The notes: a model not told the origin generated them from the sequence alone. A stretch of 64,000 nucleotides of DNA from Pseudomonas sp. NBRC 111124 (GCF_001320245.1 NZ_BCBA01000036.1:59636-123635), one strand, 5' to 3'. Positions 1 through 8,760 are shown, numbered from the stretch's first letter. Numbers and translations are program-made.

Positions 1-582
1 ATACTGCTGCCGGGCAATGCCGGCAAAGGCCAGCAGGCCTGGCAGTTGCTGGGCGAAGCCCTGGTAGCTGTGGTCGCCACCGGCCTGGATACGCAAGGCG
101 CAAGCCCGGTAATACTGCTCGGCGTGGCGATAGTCCAGGGTTTCATCGGCGGTCTGCAGCCACACTTGATAGCGGCCTGGGTCGGTCGGTGCCGGCACTT
201 CCAGCTCGGCCAGGGCCTGCACATGGTCCAGGGTCAAGTCCCACGCCTCGCCAGTGTAGTGGTTGCGCTGGGTACCCAGATAACCGTCGAAGCGCTTGTG
301 CGGGGTGACTGCCGGGTTGACCAGCAGGGCTTTGAGCCCATGCCGCTCGGCCAGATGGGTGGCATAGTAGCCGCCGAGCGAACTGCCGACCAGCAGGGGC
401 GCGCCGAGCTCGGCAATGGCAGCCTCGAGCTGGGCCATGGCCTGGCGTGGGTGATGGTGCAAGTCCGGGACGCGCAGCTGCTGCGAAAGGCCCAGCTGCT
501 GCATCACCGCCGCGAGCTGGCGCGCCTTGGTGGAAAGCGGCGAGCTGTTGAAGCCATGGATATAGAGGATGGAACCCGACAT
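1..582 (-). CDS. yqiA: YqiA-family alpha/beta-hydrolase esterase (3' end outside the window)
   Basis: The reading frame begins at the ATG at 582 (MSGSILYIHGFNSSP) and is still open at base 1, so the C-terminus is missing. The N-terminal HGFNSSP oxyanion-type loop and the nucleophile elbow GSSLGG (Ser about residue 68) mark a small serine esterase of the YqiA type. A late GGDHSYQGF segment supplies the catalytic His. It is the last visible gene of nudF-yqiB-cpdA-yqiA, an order shared with enteric bacteria, where parE follows. It is cytosolic, with no signal peptide. The physiological substrate is not known for the family; enteric YqiA hydrolyses short acyl esters in vitro. Confidence 0.88.
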   Translation of the reverse strand, partial: MSGSILYIHGFNSSPLSTKARQLAAVMQQLGLSQQLRVPDLHHHPRQAMAQLEAAIAELGAPLLVGSSLGGYYATHLAERHGLKALLVNPAVTPHKRFDGYLGTQRNHYTGEAWDLTLDHVQALAELEVPAPTDPGRYQVWLQTADETLDYRHAEQYYRACALRIQAGGDHSYQGFAQQLPGLLAFAGIARQQY

Positions 583-726
583 GCTGCCCCCGGAATCTGT
601 GGCTTCGCACCCGATCGAGCGGGCACAGGGACGCGCAGTGTAGCGCGTTCGCCGGGTTTTGGCGCCGCGGCAGGGATTTAGCAACAAATTCTTCTATAGC
701 CGGGACTGCACGCAGCCCCAAGCGCT

Positions 727-1530
727 TCAGTACCCTGGGCTATTGAAGTCGAGCATCACTTCAAAATCAGCAGCCCGCTCAACGCCAGTCTCCAGCCGCC
801 CATCGGCATGCAAGCGCATCCAGCGATAGCCAGGCTGCTCTTCGCTGACCTTGAAGTCCTCGCTGCCTGCCGCGAACTGAATGCAGGTTGACGGCGTGGC
901 CAGCAGGCGCAAGCCATCGCGCTGCTCATCCCATTCCTGATGAATATGCCCCCAGAGCAACGCCTTCACCTGTGGATAACTGCGCAGGCGCTGCAACAGA
1001 TCATCGGCATTGCGCAATCCGATCGGGGCGATCCAGGCGCAACCGATATCCACCGGCTGATGGTGGCAGCACACCAAACAATGCCGTTCGCCAGCCGAGG
1101 CCAAGGCTTCATCGAGAATCGACAACTGGTCCTGCTCGAGCAACCCATGGGTCGCGCCCGGTACCGCCGTATTAAGCATGACCACGCGCCAGCTGCCGAT
1201 GTCGGTCACCGACTGCACCAGCTCTGGCGCAACGTCGGCCATGACCTTGGCTTCATCATGGTTACCTGGCAACCAACGGCTCGGTGCGGTGAATACGCGG
1301 GTCAGCTCACGAAAGGCGTCATAGGAGGCGACACTGGCATCCTGGGACAGGTCGCCGGTACATAGCAGCAAGTCGACACGTGGCTGTTCGCGCTGCACCT
1401 GGGCCACCACGTGGCGCAGGCTGTCGCGGGTTTTGACGCCCAGCAAGGTGCCCGCCGGGTCGGCGAACAGGTGGGCGTCGGTCAGTTGCACCACATGCAC
1501 GGGCGCAGGGGAAGGGTCTGGGTTCGGCAA
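727..1530 (-). CDS. cpdA: 3',5'-cyclic-AMP phosphodiesterase CpdA
   Basis: A 267-aa calcineurin-like metallophosphoesterase with every metal-binding block in order: LTDAHLF, CTGDLSQD, LPGNHDE, CCHHQP and LWGHIHQEW. Family members hydrolyse cAMP to AMP and so lower Crp/Vfr activity. The start chosen is a TTG at 1530, because GAGGAG lies about seven bases upstream of it and no ATG fits as well. It sits between the yqiB-like gene and yqiA on the same strand, in the conserved nudF-yqiB-cpdA-yqiA operon. Length matches the enteric enzyme (about 275 aa). The function call is strong; the exact start is the softer point. Confidence 0.93.
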   Translation of the reverse strand: MPNPDPSPAPVHVVQLTDAHLFADPAGTLLGVKTRDSLRHVVAQVQREQPRVDLLLCTGDLSQDASVASYDAFRELTRVFTAPSRWLPGNHDEAKVMADVAPELVQSVTDIGSWRVVMLNTAVPGATHGLLEQDQLSILDEALASAGERHCLVCCHHQPVDIGCAWIAPIGLRNADDLLQRLRSYPQVKALLWGHIHQEWDEQRDGLRLLATPSTCIQFAAGSEDFKVSEEQPGYRWMRLHADGRLETGVERAADFEVMLDFNSPGY

Positions 1531-1615
1531 CGGCCGTCTCCTCGAACGGATTCTGCACGAATTATGGCGCCGGAACGGTTACGAGCAAACACTCGAAACC
1601 GACCCAGGTCACATT

Positions 1616-2068
1616 TCAGCGCACACTTGCCAGTTCGTGGCCGCAGGCCAGGCAATGGCTGAGCCATTCACCGAGGAACAGATTGAGCTGCGCCTTCTCG
1701 TCCGGCTGGTGCATGGCCTGATTGGGGTACGGGTAGATGCTGCGTAGGCGACGGGTATGCTCGGCGCTGATCACTTCGGCCATGCGCGCATCGTGATACA
1801 CCTGCACCTCCAGGTGCGGCACCGGCAGCCAGGGCAGGCTGTGCTCCTGGCGCACGCGCAAGGTGGTGGTGTACGGGCAGGCCAGCAGCACATCGAGCAC
1901 CAGTACGCCAAGCATCTGGTCGCCCTGGGTCATGCCGATGCGCCGCGAGCTCTGGGTGGTACGCATATCGGGCAGCAGACGCATGAGCCGGGCATAGTTG
2001 GCCTCGCAGGCTGCTTGCAGCCCGGCCAGGTCGACCCGATAACGCTCACGCAAAAGGTTCACTTCCAC
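1616..2068 (-). CDS. yqiB: DUF1249 family protein (YqiB-like)
   Basis: A 150-aa protein of the DUF1249/YqiB family, function unknown. Recognisable features are the N-terminal NLLRERYRVDLAGLQ, the central CPYTTTLRVRQEH strand and the YPNQAMHQPDEKAQLN segment. It has no signal peptide or membrane helix, so it is probably cytosolic. The likely start is a GTG at 2068, which overlaps the end of nudF by ten bases and suggests translational coupling. An ATG at 2070 is in another frame. It lies between nudF and cpdA, a placement conserved in gammaproteobacteria, so a role in nucleotide or cAMP metabolism is possible but unproven. Confidence 0.85.
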   Translation of the reverse strand: MEVNLLRERYRVDLAGLQAACEANYARLMRLLPDMRTTQSSRRIGMTQGDQMLGVLVLDVLLACPYTTTLRVRQEHSLPWLPVPHLEVQVYHDARMAEVISAEHTRRLRSIYPYPNQAMHQPDEKAQLNLFLGEWLSHCLACGHELASVR

Positions 2069-2676
2069 ATACCTCGGACTTCATCTTTGTTCAGCGCCAG
2101 CCACTGCAGGCTGATGATGGTCGCTGCGTTGCAGATTTGACCATCGCGCACTGCTTGCATTGCATCATCGAACGACCATACGCGTACACGGATGTCCTCG
2201 CTCTCTTCTTCCAGGCCATGCAGCCCACCCGCGCCTTCACTGGTGCAGCGGCCCAGGTACAGGTGCACGTACTCGTCGCTGCCGCCTGGCGAGGGGAAGT
2301 AGCGGGTGATCGGCCACAGGGCGCCTATCGCCAGCCCGGCTTCTTCCTCGGCTTCGCGATGGGCAACGTTCTCCAGCTCTTCTTCCCGGTCGATCAGCCC
2401 GGCGACCATCTCGATCAGCCAAGGGTTTTCGACCTTGCCCAAGGCGCCGACGCGGAACTGCTCGATCAACACTACCTCATCGCGCAGCGGGTCATACGGC
2501 AGCACACAGACCGCATCGTGACGCACGAACAGCTCACGGCTGATCTCACGGCTCATGCCACCTGCGAACAGTTCATGGCGCAGCTGCACCTTGTCGAGCT
2601 TGTAGAAGCCCTTGAAGCAGTTGTCCCGCTTGACGATCTCGACCGCCCTGGGCGCTGAATTCAACGTGTCTGACAT
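2059..2676 (-). CDS. nudF: ADP-ribose pyrophosphatase (Nudix hydrolase NudF)
   Basis: A 205-aa Nudix hydrolase. The full Nudix box is visible: GLIDREEELENVAHR followed by EAEEEAGL, with all catalytic glutamates. The surrounding strands (IEQFRVGALGKVENPWLIE upstream, YLGRC downstream) match the NudF/ADPRase subgroup, which cleaves ADP-ribose to AMP and ribose 5-phosphate. The start at 2676 (MSDTLNS) has GAGGATT just upstream; an ATG 12 bases further 5' is in frame but has no better site. It is the first gene of the nudF-yqiB-cpdA-yqiA operon, so its promoter must lie within 2677-2861, shared with the divergent lipoprotein gene. The TPP-linked cytX/thiC genes are separate. Confidence 0.92.
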   Translation of the reverse strand: MSDTLNSAPRAVEIVKRDNCFKGFYKLDKVQLRHELFAGGMSREISRELFVRHDAVCVLPYDPLRDEVVLIEQFRVGALGKVENPWLIEMVAGLIDREEELENVAHREAEEEAGLAIGALWPITRYFPSPGGSDEYVHLYLGRCTSEGAGGLHGLEEESEDIRVRVWSFDDAMQAVRDGQICNAATIISLQWLALNKDEVRGMWK

Positions 2677-2861
2677 GGGAATCCTCATGACCTCAATTAC
2701 CGCATCGCGCCATCCTACTCTGCACGGTTGCCCGTTTCACCCCTTTCCGGCAACCGTTCGCCCACTCGGGACAGCACGTCTTCACTCTGTTAGCTTAGTG
2801 GCGAACTGAAGGCCGCGCAGACGGTCAAAGGCCGACTTTTCCCTGTTCTGCAAGGATCACC

Positions 2862-3608
2862 ATGACACTTGTCAAACTGACATCCGTGGCCGTGCTGGCA
2901 CTCGCTCTGGGCGCGTGCCAGAGCCTGTTCGCACCCAATTACCGGGCCCCGCTCGAGGTCAAGCGTGATGCCTGGGAGCACGTCAAACCCGGCTGCAGCG
3001 CAAGCGACTGCCCGCTGGTGAACATCGATACCGTGCACTTCCCGGCCCAGCCCAAGCTCGATGCCATCGTCGAAAAGCGCCTGCTGCAGCTGACTGAAGA
3101 CAATCAGCATGGCACCGCGCCAAGCACCCTGCAGGCCTACGAGCAGCAATACCTGGCCAATGCCGACAAACGCAACAGCAGCTACCTGCAAGCCAAGGTA
3201 CGCGAGCAGCATGACGGGCTGGTGATCATCGAGCTGTCCAGCTACCTCGACAGCGGCGGCGCCCACGGCATGCCAGGGCGCGGTTTCATCAACTATTCGC
3301 GCAAGCTGGACAAGGTGCTGACCCTGCAGGACATGCTGGTGCCAGGCCAGGAAGAAACCTTCTGGAAGACCGTGGAAGAGTCGCACCGTGCCTGGCTGAT
3401 CAGCGTGGGCATGGACAAGGATGCCGAGTTCGTCAAGACCTGGCCCTTCAAGCGCTCGCCGCACATCGCCCTGACGTACGGCGCGCTGGTGGTGAAGTAC
3501 GAGGTCTATGCCATCGCGCCCTACTCCATGGGCCACGTGGAACTGAAAATCCCTTATCCACGCCTGAACGGCGTGCTCAAGCCTGAGCTGTTTCCCGGCC
3601 GCGGCTGA
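2862..3608 (+). CDS. RsiV/DUF3298-family lipoprotein
   Basis: A 248-aa protein with a lipoprotein signal (lipobox LGAC, Cys19), so it should be anchored in the periplasm. The body matches the DUF3298/RsiV-like fold: an SSYLDSGGAHGMPGRGFINY segment followed by the LTLQDMLVPGQE and MGHVELKIPYPRL strands near the C-terminus. Related proteins include the lysozyme-sensing anti-sigma factor RsiV, but this one has no N-terminal anti-sigma domain and its role is unknown. The SD sequence AAGGA precedes the ATG. Its last 32 bases overlap the end of the convergent cytX gene, so the two stop codons lie inside each other's genes. Confidence 0.78.
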   Translation: MTLVKLTSVAVLALALGACQSLFAPNYRAPLEVKRDAWEHVKPGCSASDCPLVNIDTVHFPAQPKLDAIVEKRLLQLTEDNQHGTAPSTLQAYEQQYLANADKRNSSYLQAKVREQHDGLVIIELSSYLDSGGAHGMPGRGFINYSRKLDKVLTLQDMLVPGQEETFWKTVEESHRAWLISVGMDKDAEFVKTWPFKRSPHIALTYGALVVKYEVYAIAPYSMGHVELKIPYPRLNGVLKPELFPGRG

Positions 3609-4860
3609 AGCTCAGTAACCCGTGCAGCCCACCTGCCAGCAGCAATGCTGGCAGGGTAGCCCCCAGCTCCGGCGCCTCGGCGGCGATCACGTGATAGGCC
3701 GCCACACCCACCACCCAGGCCACCAGCGCCTGCCAGTGCAAACCATCGACCTGAGCCGGCAGGCCGCGACGACGGATCACGTAGTGGTCCATCAGCACCA
3801 CGCCGAACAGCGGTGCGAACACCGAACCGATCAGCAGCAGGAAGTTCTCGTACTGGGCAAGTGGTGCCAGCAGGGCAATCAGGGTGCACAGCACACCAAT
3901 GGCCAACGCCAGGTGCTCGATCTTCAGCGGCAACAGCACACCCGTGGAAACGGCCGCCGAGTGGATATCGGCGAAGGCTTTTTCCGACTCGTCCAGCAGG
4001 ATCAGCAGCAGCGGGATCCCCATGCCTGCACCTGCCAGGGTGAGCAGCAGCGCATTGGCGTCGCCACTGGCGGCAAAGGCCAAGGTATAGGCCACGCCTA
4101 GGCTCATCAGCCAGGTGTTGCCGATGAAATAGCCCAGCACCGTACCGCCAAACACATGCTTGCCATTGCGGGCGAAGCGCGAATAGTCGGCAATCAGCGG
4201 CAACCAGGACAGCGGCATGGCGATGACGATGTCAAAGCCCACCGCCAGCGACATCGAACCGTCCCCGGCGCGGCTCCACAGTTCAACCAGGTCGGCCTTG
4301 GCGAACAGGTTCCAGGTCAGCCACAGGCAGGCGCCCAGCAATACCCAGATGCCCCAGGCGCGCAGCACCTTGCGCACGAACGCCAGTGGGCCGCTGACTG
4401 CGAGCAGGGTAGCCAGAGCGCCGAAGCACAGGGTCCAGAGCATCGGGCTGTTCCAGGCGCTGCCTTCACCAAACGCCCGAGCCCCCAGCAGGCTGGCAGC
4501 ATCACGCATGACGATGATCTCGAAGGCACCCCAACCCACCAGTTGCAGCAGGTTGAGCAGTGCCGGCAAGCGCGCGCCATGACGGCCCAGGCTCAGCTTC
4601 AGGGTGCCCATGGCCGACAGGCCCGTGTCACTGCCGATGACCCCGGCGGCGCCGAGCAGCAGCACACCGACCCCGGTGCCAAGGGCAATGGCCAGGACCG
4701 CGCCGGCCAGGCCAAGGCCAGGGGCCAGCATGGCGCCGACCTGCAGGACCATCAGGCCGATGCCGAGGGAAAACCATAGCGAGAACAGGTCACGGGCGCC
4801 GAAGACGCGCTGGTGGGTGGGGACCGGGTGGTCGGGGGAGAATTGGCTGGGTGATGTCAT
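3577..4860 (-). CDS. cytX: Putative hydroxymethylpyrimidine transporter CytX
   Basis: A 427-aa polytopic membrane protein of the NCS1 (cytosine/purine permease) family with about twelve hydrophobic segments. The start of the first helix region, RVFGARDLFSLWFSLGIGLM, and the SWLPLIADYSRFARNGKH motif are typical of the CytX branch, which imports the thiamine pyrimidine precursor HMP. It lies just downstream of thiC on the same strand, so it probably shares the TPP riboswitch transcript. A large REP palindrome sits in the 157-bp gap between them. The start at 4860 gives a cytosolic N-terminus as expected. Substrate is inferred from family and context, not shown. Confidence 0.85.
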   Translation of the reverse strand: MTSPSQFSPDHPVPTHQRVFGARDLFSLWFSLGIGLMVLQVGAMLAPGLGLAGAVLAIALGTGVGVLLLGAAGVIGSDTGLSAMGTLKLSLGRHGARLPALLNLLQLVGWGAFEIIVMRDAASLLGARAFGEGSAWNSPMLWTLCFGALATLLAVSGPLAFVRKVLRAWGIWVLLGACLWLTWNLFAKADLVELWSRAGDGSMSLAVGFDIVIAMPLSWLPLIADYSRFARNGKHVFGGTVLGYFIGNTWLMSLGVAYTLAFAASGDANALLLTLAGAGMGIPLLLILLDESEKAFADIHSAAVSTGVLLPLKIEHLALAIGVLCTLIALLAPLAQYENFLLLIGSVFAPLFGVVLMDHYVIRRRGLPAQVDGLHWQALVAWVVGVAAYHVIAAEAPELGATLPALLLAGGLHGLLSFSRGRETAQA

Positions 4861-4907
4861 TGTTGTATTCGCAGGAAGAATGGATGTGGCACTGGCTACT
4901 CTCCTCG

Positions 4908-4997
4908 TGTAGGAGCGGGCTTGCCCCGCGAAGGCGTCAGACCTGCTATGCGTGAATGGCAGGTCTGACGCCTTCGCGGGGCAAGCCCGCTCCTACA
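4908..4997. repeat. REP palindrome pair between thiC and cytX
   Basis: Two 39-base arms, 4908-4946 and 4959-4997, are perfect reverse complements around a 12-base loop. The outer part (TGTAGGAGCGGGCTTGCCC) is the typical P. putida REP sequence. In RNA it would form a very stable hairpin inside the thiC-cytX operon and could stabilise the upstream message or reduce read-through. Confidence 0.9.
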
Positions 4998-5017
4998 CAA
5001 AGGAAACGTGGCGCTTT

Positions 5018-6898
5018 TTAGACTTTGTGGTACAGCTGGCTGCCTTCCTGGCGGAACCGCTCGGCCTGCTCGCGCATGCCTTGCTCGACGGTCACGTCCA
5101 CGGCCTCGATCTTGGCTGCGTACTCACGCACTTCCTGAGTGATCTTCATCGAGCAGAACTTCGGCCCGCACATCGAGCAGAAGTGCGCGACCTTGGCCGA
5201 CTCCTTGGGCAGGGTCTCGTCGTGGAAGGCACGCGCGGTGTCCGGGTCCAGGCCCAGGTTGAACTGGTCTTCCCAGCGGAATTCGAAACGCGCCTTGGAC
5301 AAGGCGTTGTCACGAATCTGCGCGCCCGGGTGGCCCTTGGCAAGGTCGGCAGCATGGGCGGCGATCTTGTACGTGATGATGCCGGTCTTGACGTCATCCT
5401 TGTTCGGCAGGCCCAAGTGCTCCTTGGGCGTGACGTAGCAGAGCATCGCGCAACCGAACCAGCCGATCATTGCCGCACCAATGCCCGAGGTGATGTGGTC
5501 GTAACCCGGGGCGATGTCGGTGGTCAGCGGACCGAGGGTGTAGAACGGCGCCTCGTCGCAGCATTCGAGCTGCTTGTCCATGTTCTCCTTGATCAACTGC
5601 ATCGGCACGTGGCCTGGACCTTCGATCATGCACTGCACATCGTGCTTCCAGGCGATCTTGGTCAGCTCGCCAAGGGTTTCCAGCTCACCGAACTGGGCCG
5701 CATCGTTGGCGTCGGCGATCGAACCCGGGCGCAGGCCGTCACCGAGCGAGAAGCTCACGTCGTAAGCCTTCATGATTTCGCAGATCTCGTCGAAGTGCGT
5801 GTACAGGAAGTTTTCTTTGTGGTGCGCCAGGCACCACTTGGCCATGATCGAGCCACCGCGGCTGACGATACCGGTGACCCGCTTGGCGGTCAGCGGCACG
5901 TAGCGCAACAGCACACCCGCATGGATGGTGAAGTAGTCCACGCCCTGCTCGGCCTGCTCGATCAGGGTGTCGCGGAACAGCTCCCAGGTCAGATCCTCGG
6001 CCACGCCGTTGACCTTCTCCAGGGCCTGATAGATCGGCACGGTACCGATCGGCACGGGTGAGTTGCGGATGATCCACTCGCGGGTTTCGTGAATGTGCTT
6101 GCCGGTGGACAGGTCCATGACGGTGTCCGAGCCCCAGCGGATGCCCCAGGTCAGCTTGGCCACTTCTTCCTCGATCGAGGAGCCCAGGGCGCTGTTGCCG
6201 ATGTTGCCGTTGATCTTCACTAGGAAGTTGCGGCCGATGATCATCGGCTCCACTTCCGGATGGTTGATGTTGGCCGGGATGATCGCACGGCCACGGGCGA
6301 TTTCCTGGCGGACGAATTCCGGGGTGATCTCTTTCGGGATGTTGGCACCGAAGCTGTGGCCGGCGTGCTGCTCGTTCAGCAGGCCAGCAGCGCGGGCCTC
6401 TTGCAGCTTCATGTTCTCGCGGATTGCCACGTATTCCATCTCGGCTGTGATGATGCCCTGGCGGGCGTAATGCATCTGCGAGACGTTGGCGCCAGCCTTG
6501 GCCCGGCGCGGGTTGCGCACGTGGGCGAAGCGCAGCTTGGCAAGTTCGGCATCGTTCAGGCGCTGCTGGCCGAAGTCGGAGCTCAGGCCCTCCAGGCGCT
6601 CGGTGTCACCGCGTGCATCGATCCAGGCCGAACGTACATCGGCCAAGCCCTTGCGCACATCGATGATGACGTTGGGGTCGGTGTACGGGCCAGAGGTGTC
6701 GTAGACCAGTACCGGCGCATTGCTTTCGCCGCCGAAGTCGGTCGGGGTGTCGTCCAGGCTGATTTCGCGCATGGGTACGCGGATGTCCGGGCGCGAGCCT
6801 TCGACGTAGACCTTGCGCGAACGCGGGAAAGGTTGCACGGACTGCTGGTCGACTTGCGCCGATTCGCTGAGGTTGATCGTTTTTTCTTGTTTGGTCAT
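5018..6898 (-). CDS. thiC: Phosphomethylpyrimidine synthase ThiC
   Basis: A 626-aa radical-SAM enzyme that converts aminoimidazole ribotide to HMP phosphate in thiamine synthesis. The C-terminal cluster motif CSMCGPKFCSM, which binds the 4Fe-4S cluster, is present, as are MIEGPGHVPM and SLGDGLRPGSIADANDAAQ. The start at 6898 (MTKQEKTIN) has GGAGAG upstream; the frame stays open further 5' but that runs into the leader. A TPP riboswitch lies 166 bases upstream and cytX follows downstream. Length matches the family (about 630 aa). Expression should fall when TPP is abundant. Confidence 0.97.
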   Translation of the reverse strand: MTKQEKTINLSESAQVDQQSVQPFPRSRKVYVEGSRPDIRVPMREISLDDTPTDFGGESNAPVLVYDTSGPYTDPNVIIDVRKGLADVRSAWIDARGDTERLEGLSSDFGQQRLNDAELAKLRFAHVRNPRRAKAGANVSQMHYARQGIITAEMEYVAIRENMKLQEARAAGLLNEQHAGHSFGANIPKEITPEFVRQEIARGRAIIPANINHPEVEPMIIGRNFLVKINGNIGNSALGSSIEEEVAKLTWGIRWGSDTVMDLSTGKHIHETREWIIRNSPVPIGTVPIYQALEKVNGVAEDLTWELFRDTLIEQAEQGVDYFTIHAGVLLRYVPLTAKRVTGIVSRGGSIMAKWCLAHHKENFLYTHFDEICEIMKAYDVSFSLGDGLRPGSIADANDAAQFGELETLGELTKIAWKHDVQCMIEGPGHVPMQLIKENMDKQLECCDEAPFYTLGPLTTDIAPGYDHITSGIGAAMIGWFGCAMLCYVTPKEHLGLPNKDDVKTGIITYKIAAHAADLAKGHPGAQIRDNALSKARFEFRWEDQFNLGLDPDTARAFHDETLPKESAKVAHFCSMCGPKFCSMKITQEVREYAAKIEAVDVTVEQGMREQAERFRQEGSQLYHKV

Positions 6899-6927
6899 CA
6901 CAGGCTCTCCAGACGGCTTCCTAGCAG

Positions 6928-7027
6928 GGGAATGTCGGGGTGAACCTGAAAGACGTGGGCGCACCCTTGGACGGGTGCAGTGCCGGATACGGGGGTGCCT
7001 GAAGCTGCATGCAGCTGCGACATTCCC
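6928..7027 (-). promoter_or_regulatory. Long-range stem in the thiC leader (possible expression platform)
   Basis: Two ten-base segments, 6928-6937 and 7018-7027, are perfect complements (GGGAATGTCG and CGACATTCCC). They enclose about 80 bases holding two smaller perfect stems: GCACCC/GGGTGC at 6961-6978 and GCTGCATGCAGC at 7003-7014. All lie between the TPP aptamer and the thiC ribosome-binding site. No run of U follows, so control may act on translation or on Rho access rather than by intrinsic termination. Confidence 0.45.
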
Positions 7028-7064
7028 GGACCTGGCACAAGAGGCTCCCCGGGAAGGCGAGCAA

Positions 7065-7156
7065 TCTTGTTCCCTACGCAGGCGCTAACCTGATCAGGTT
7101 CAACGGGATCCGCACCTCTGCGATCTCAGCCTTTGCTTCAAGGCACCCCGACAAGA
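7065..7156 (-). promoter_or_regulatory. TPP riboswitch (THI element) of thiC
   Basis: On the minus strand the conserved THI-box blocks appear in order: GGGGTGCC, GGCTGAGA, GATCCCGTTGAACCTGATCA and GCGTAGGGAA. The closing P1 stem is visible as TCTTGT at the 5' end pairing with ACAAGA at the 3' end. It lies upstream of thiC, as in many proteobacteria. Binding of TPP would fold the aptamer and lower thiC-cytX expression. The leader between aptamer and start codon (6899-7064) contains the likely expression platform. Confidence 0.95.
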
Positions 7157-7164
7157 ACATGCGC

Positions 7165-7194
7165 AGTCTAGACTGGAGTGGTCGGCAAAGCCAA
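7165..7194 (-). promoter_or_regulatory. Probable sigma-70 promoter of thiC
   Basis: On the minus strand, TTGGCT (7189-7194) and TAGACT (7165-7170) are separated by 18 bases, giving a transcription start near 7158, right at the 5' edge of the riboswitch. The agreement with the aptamer edge supports the call, but the -35 box is weak. Confidence 0.5.
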
Positions 7195-7321
7195 GCGGGT
7201 AAAACGCAGGGGAGATGAAAGGCGCAACCTATGATTGTTGGCGGATGCGCATGGCACTACACTGGCCCGTCGCTCGATACTCAACAGTTCAGTAATTAAA
7301 TTTCGTACAAGGATTGCCTCT

Positions 7322-8755
7322 ATGCTGCGCAAACTTTCACTGGCGATAGCCGTGTCTTGTGCGTCCAACGGAGTGGTCTGGGCAGCGGACATGCCCACGA
7401 CGGTAAAGACCGATTTGGTCAGTGTTTACCAGGAAGCGGTCGACAACAACGCCGATCTTGCTGCCGCTCGTGCCGATTATGGCGCCCAGAAAGAAGTGGT
7501 GCCGCAGGCTCGCGCCGGCCTGCTGCCGAACCTCTCGGCCGGTGCCGAGATGCTCAATACCCGCACCAAGATCGACCAGCCGTCGACCACCGCCAACCGC
7601 AGCGGCAACACCTGGAGCGCGACCTTGGCGCAACCGATCTTCCGTGCTGATCGCTGGTTCCAGCTGCAGGCTGCCGAAGCGGTCAACGAGCAGGCGGCGC
7701 TGCAACTGTCGGCTACCGAGCAGAACCTGATCCTGCAAACTGCGCAGGACTACTTCTCCGTGCTGCGTGCCCAGGACAACCTGGCGGCGACCAAAGCAGA
7801 AGAAGCCGCCTTCAAGCGCCAGCTGGACCAGTCCAACGAACGTTTCGACGTCGGCCTGTCCGACAAGACCGACGTGCTGCAATCCCAGGCCAGCTACGAT
7901 ACCGCTCGGGCCAACCGGATTGTCGCCGAGCGCCAGGTGCAGGATGCCTTCGAGGCCCTCATCGCCCTGACCAACCGCGAGTACAGTTCGATCCAGGGTG
8001 TGGTCCACACGCTACCGGTGAAGGTGCCGACCCCCAACGACGCCAAGGCCTGGGTGGAAACCGCCGGCCGCCAGAACCTCAACCTGCTGGCTACCAACCA
8101 CGCCGTTGCCGCCGCCGAAGAAACCCTGCGCCAGCGCAAGGCTGGCCACGCACCGACCCTCGATGCGGTGGCCAAGTACGAAAAAGGCGACAACGACAGC
8201 CTGGGCTTCACCAACCCGTCACCACTCGGCCAGCGCTACAGCGGTGACGTGGAGCAGACCAGCGTCGGCCTGCAGTTGAACATCCCGATCTACAGTGGTG
8301 GCCTGACCAGCTCGCAGGTTCGCGAGGCCTATCAGCGCCTGACCCAGAGCGAACAGCAGCGTGAAAGCCTGCGCCGCCAGGTGGTGGAGAACACCCGTAA
8401 CCTGCATCGCGCGGTGAACACCGATGTGGAACAGGTGCAGGCGCGCAAGCAGTCGATCATCTCCAACCAGAGTGCGCTGGAAGCCACCGAGATCGGCTAC
8501 CAGGTCGGTACCCGCAACATCGTCGACGTGCTCGACGCCCAGCGCCAGCTGTACACCTCGGTGCGTGACTACAACAACAGCCGCTACGACTACATTCTCG
8601 ACAACCTGAGCTTGAAACAGGCCGCTGGGACCCTGAGCCCGCAGGATCTGCAGGACCTCAGGCAGTACCTGAAACCGGACTACAACCCGGACAAGGACTT
8701 CCTGCCGCCGGACTTGGCCGCAGCAGCTGCCAAGAACTTCGAGCGCAGGCCTTGA
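7322..8755 (+). CDS. tolC: TolC-family outer-membrane channel protein
   Basis: A 477-aa outer-membrane efflux protein. An N-terminal signal peptide (MLRKLSLAIAVSCASNGVVWA, cleaved about residue 21) is followed by the internally duplicated TolC fold: VYQEAVDNNADLAAARADY opens the first repeat and VGLQLNIPIYSGGL the second, each leading to long helices. TolC trimers form the exit duct for type I secretion and RND/MFS efflux. The ATG at 7322 was chosen because the signal peptide begins there and AAGGA lies upstream; the frame is open further 5'. It is divergent from thiC and convergent with waaA, and stands alone without an inner-membrane partner nearby. Confidence 0.9.
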   Translation: MLRKLSLAIAVSCASNGVVWAADMPTTVKTDLVSVYQEAVDNNADLAAARADYGAQKEVVPQARAGLLPNLSAGAEMLNTRTKIDQPSTTANRSGNTWSATLAQPIFRADRWFQLQAAEAVNEQAALQLSATEQNLILQTAQDYFSVLRAQDNLAATKAEEAAFKRQLDQSNERFDVGLSDKTDVLQSQASYDTARANRIVAERQVQDAFEALIALTNREYSSIQGVVHTLPVKVPTPNDAKAWVETAGRQNLNLLATNHAVAAAEETLRQRKAGHAPTLDAVAKYEKGDNDSLGFTNPSPLGQRYSGDVEQTSVGLQLNIPIYSGGLTSSQVREAYQRLTQSEQQRESLRRQVVENTRNLHRAVNTDVEQVQARKQSIISNQSALEATEIGYQVGTRNIVDVLDAQRQLYTSVRDYNNSRYDYILDNLSLKQAAGTLSPQDLQDLRQYLKPDYNPDKDFLPPDLAAAAAKNFERRP

Positions 8756-8760
8756 GACCG

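Noticed and set aside
2677..2861. Small RNA or promoter pair between nudF and the lipoprotein gene
   Set aside because: No hairpin with a T-run or convincing -35/-10 pair was found on either strand.
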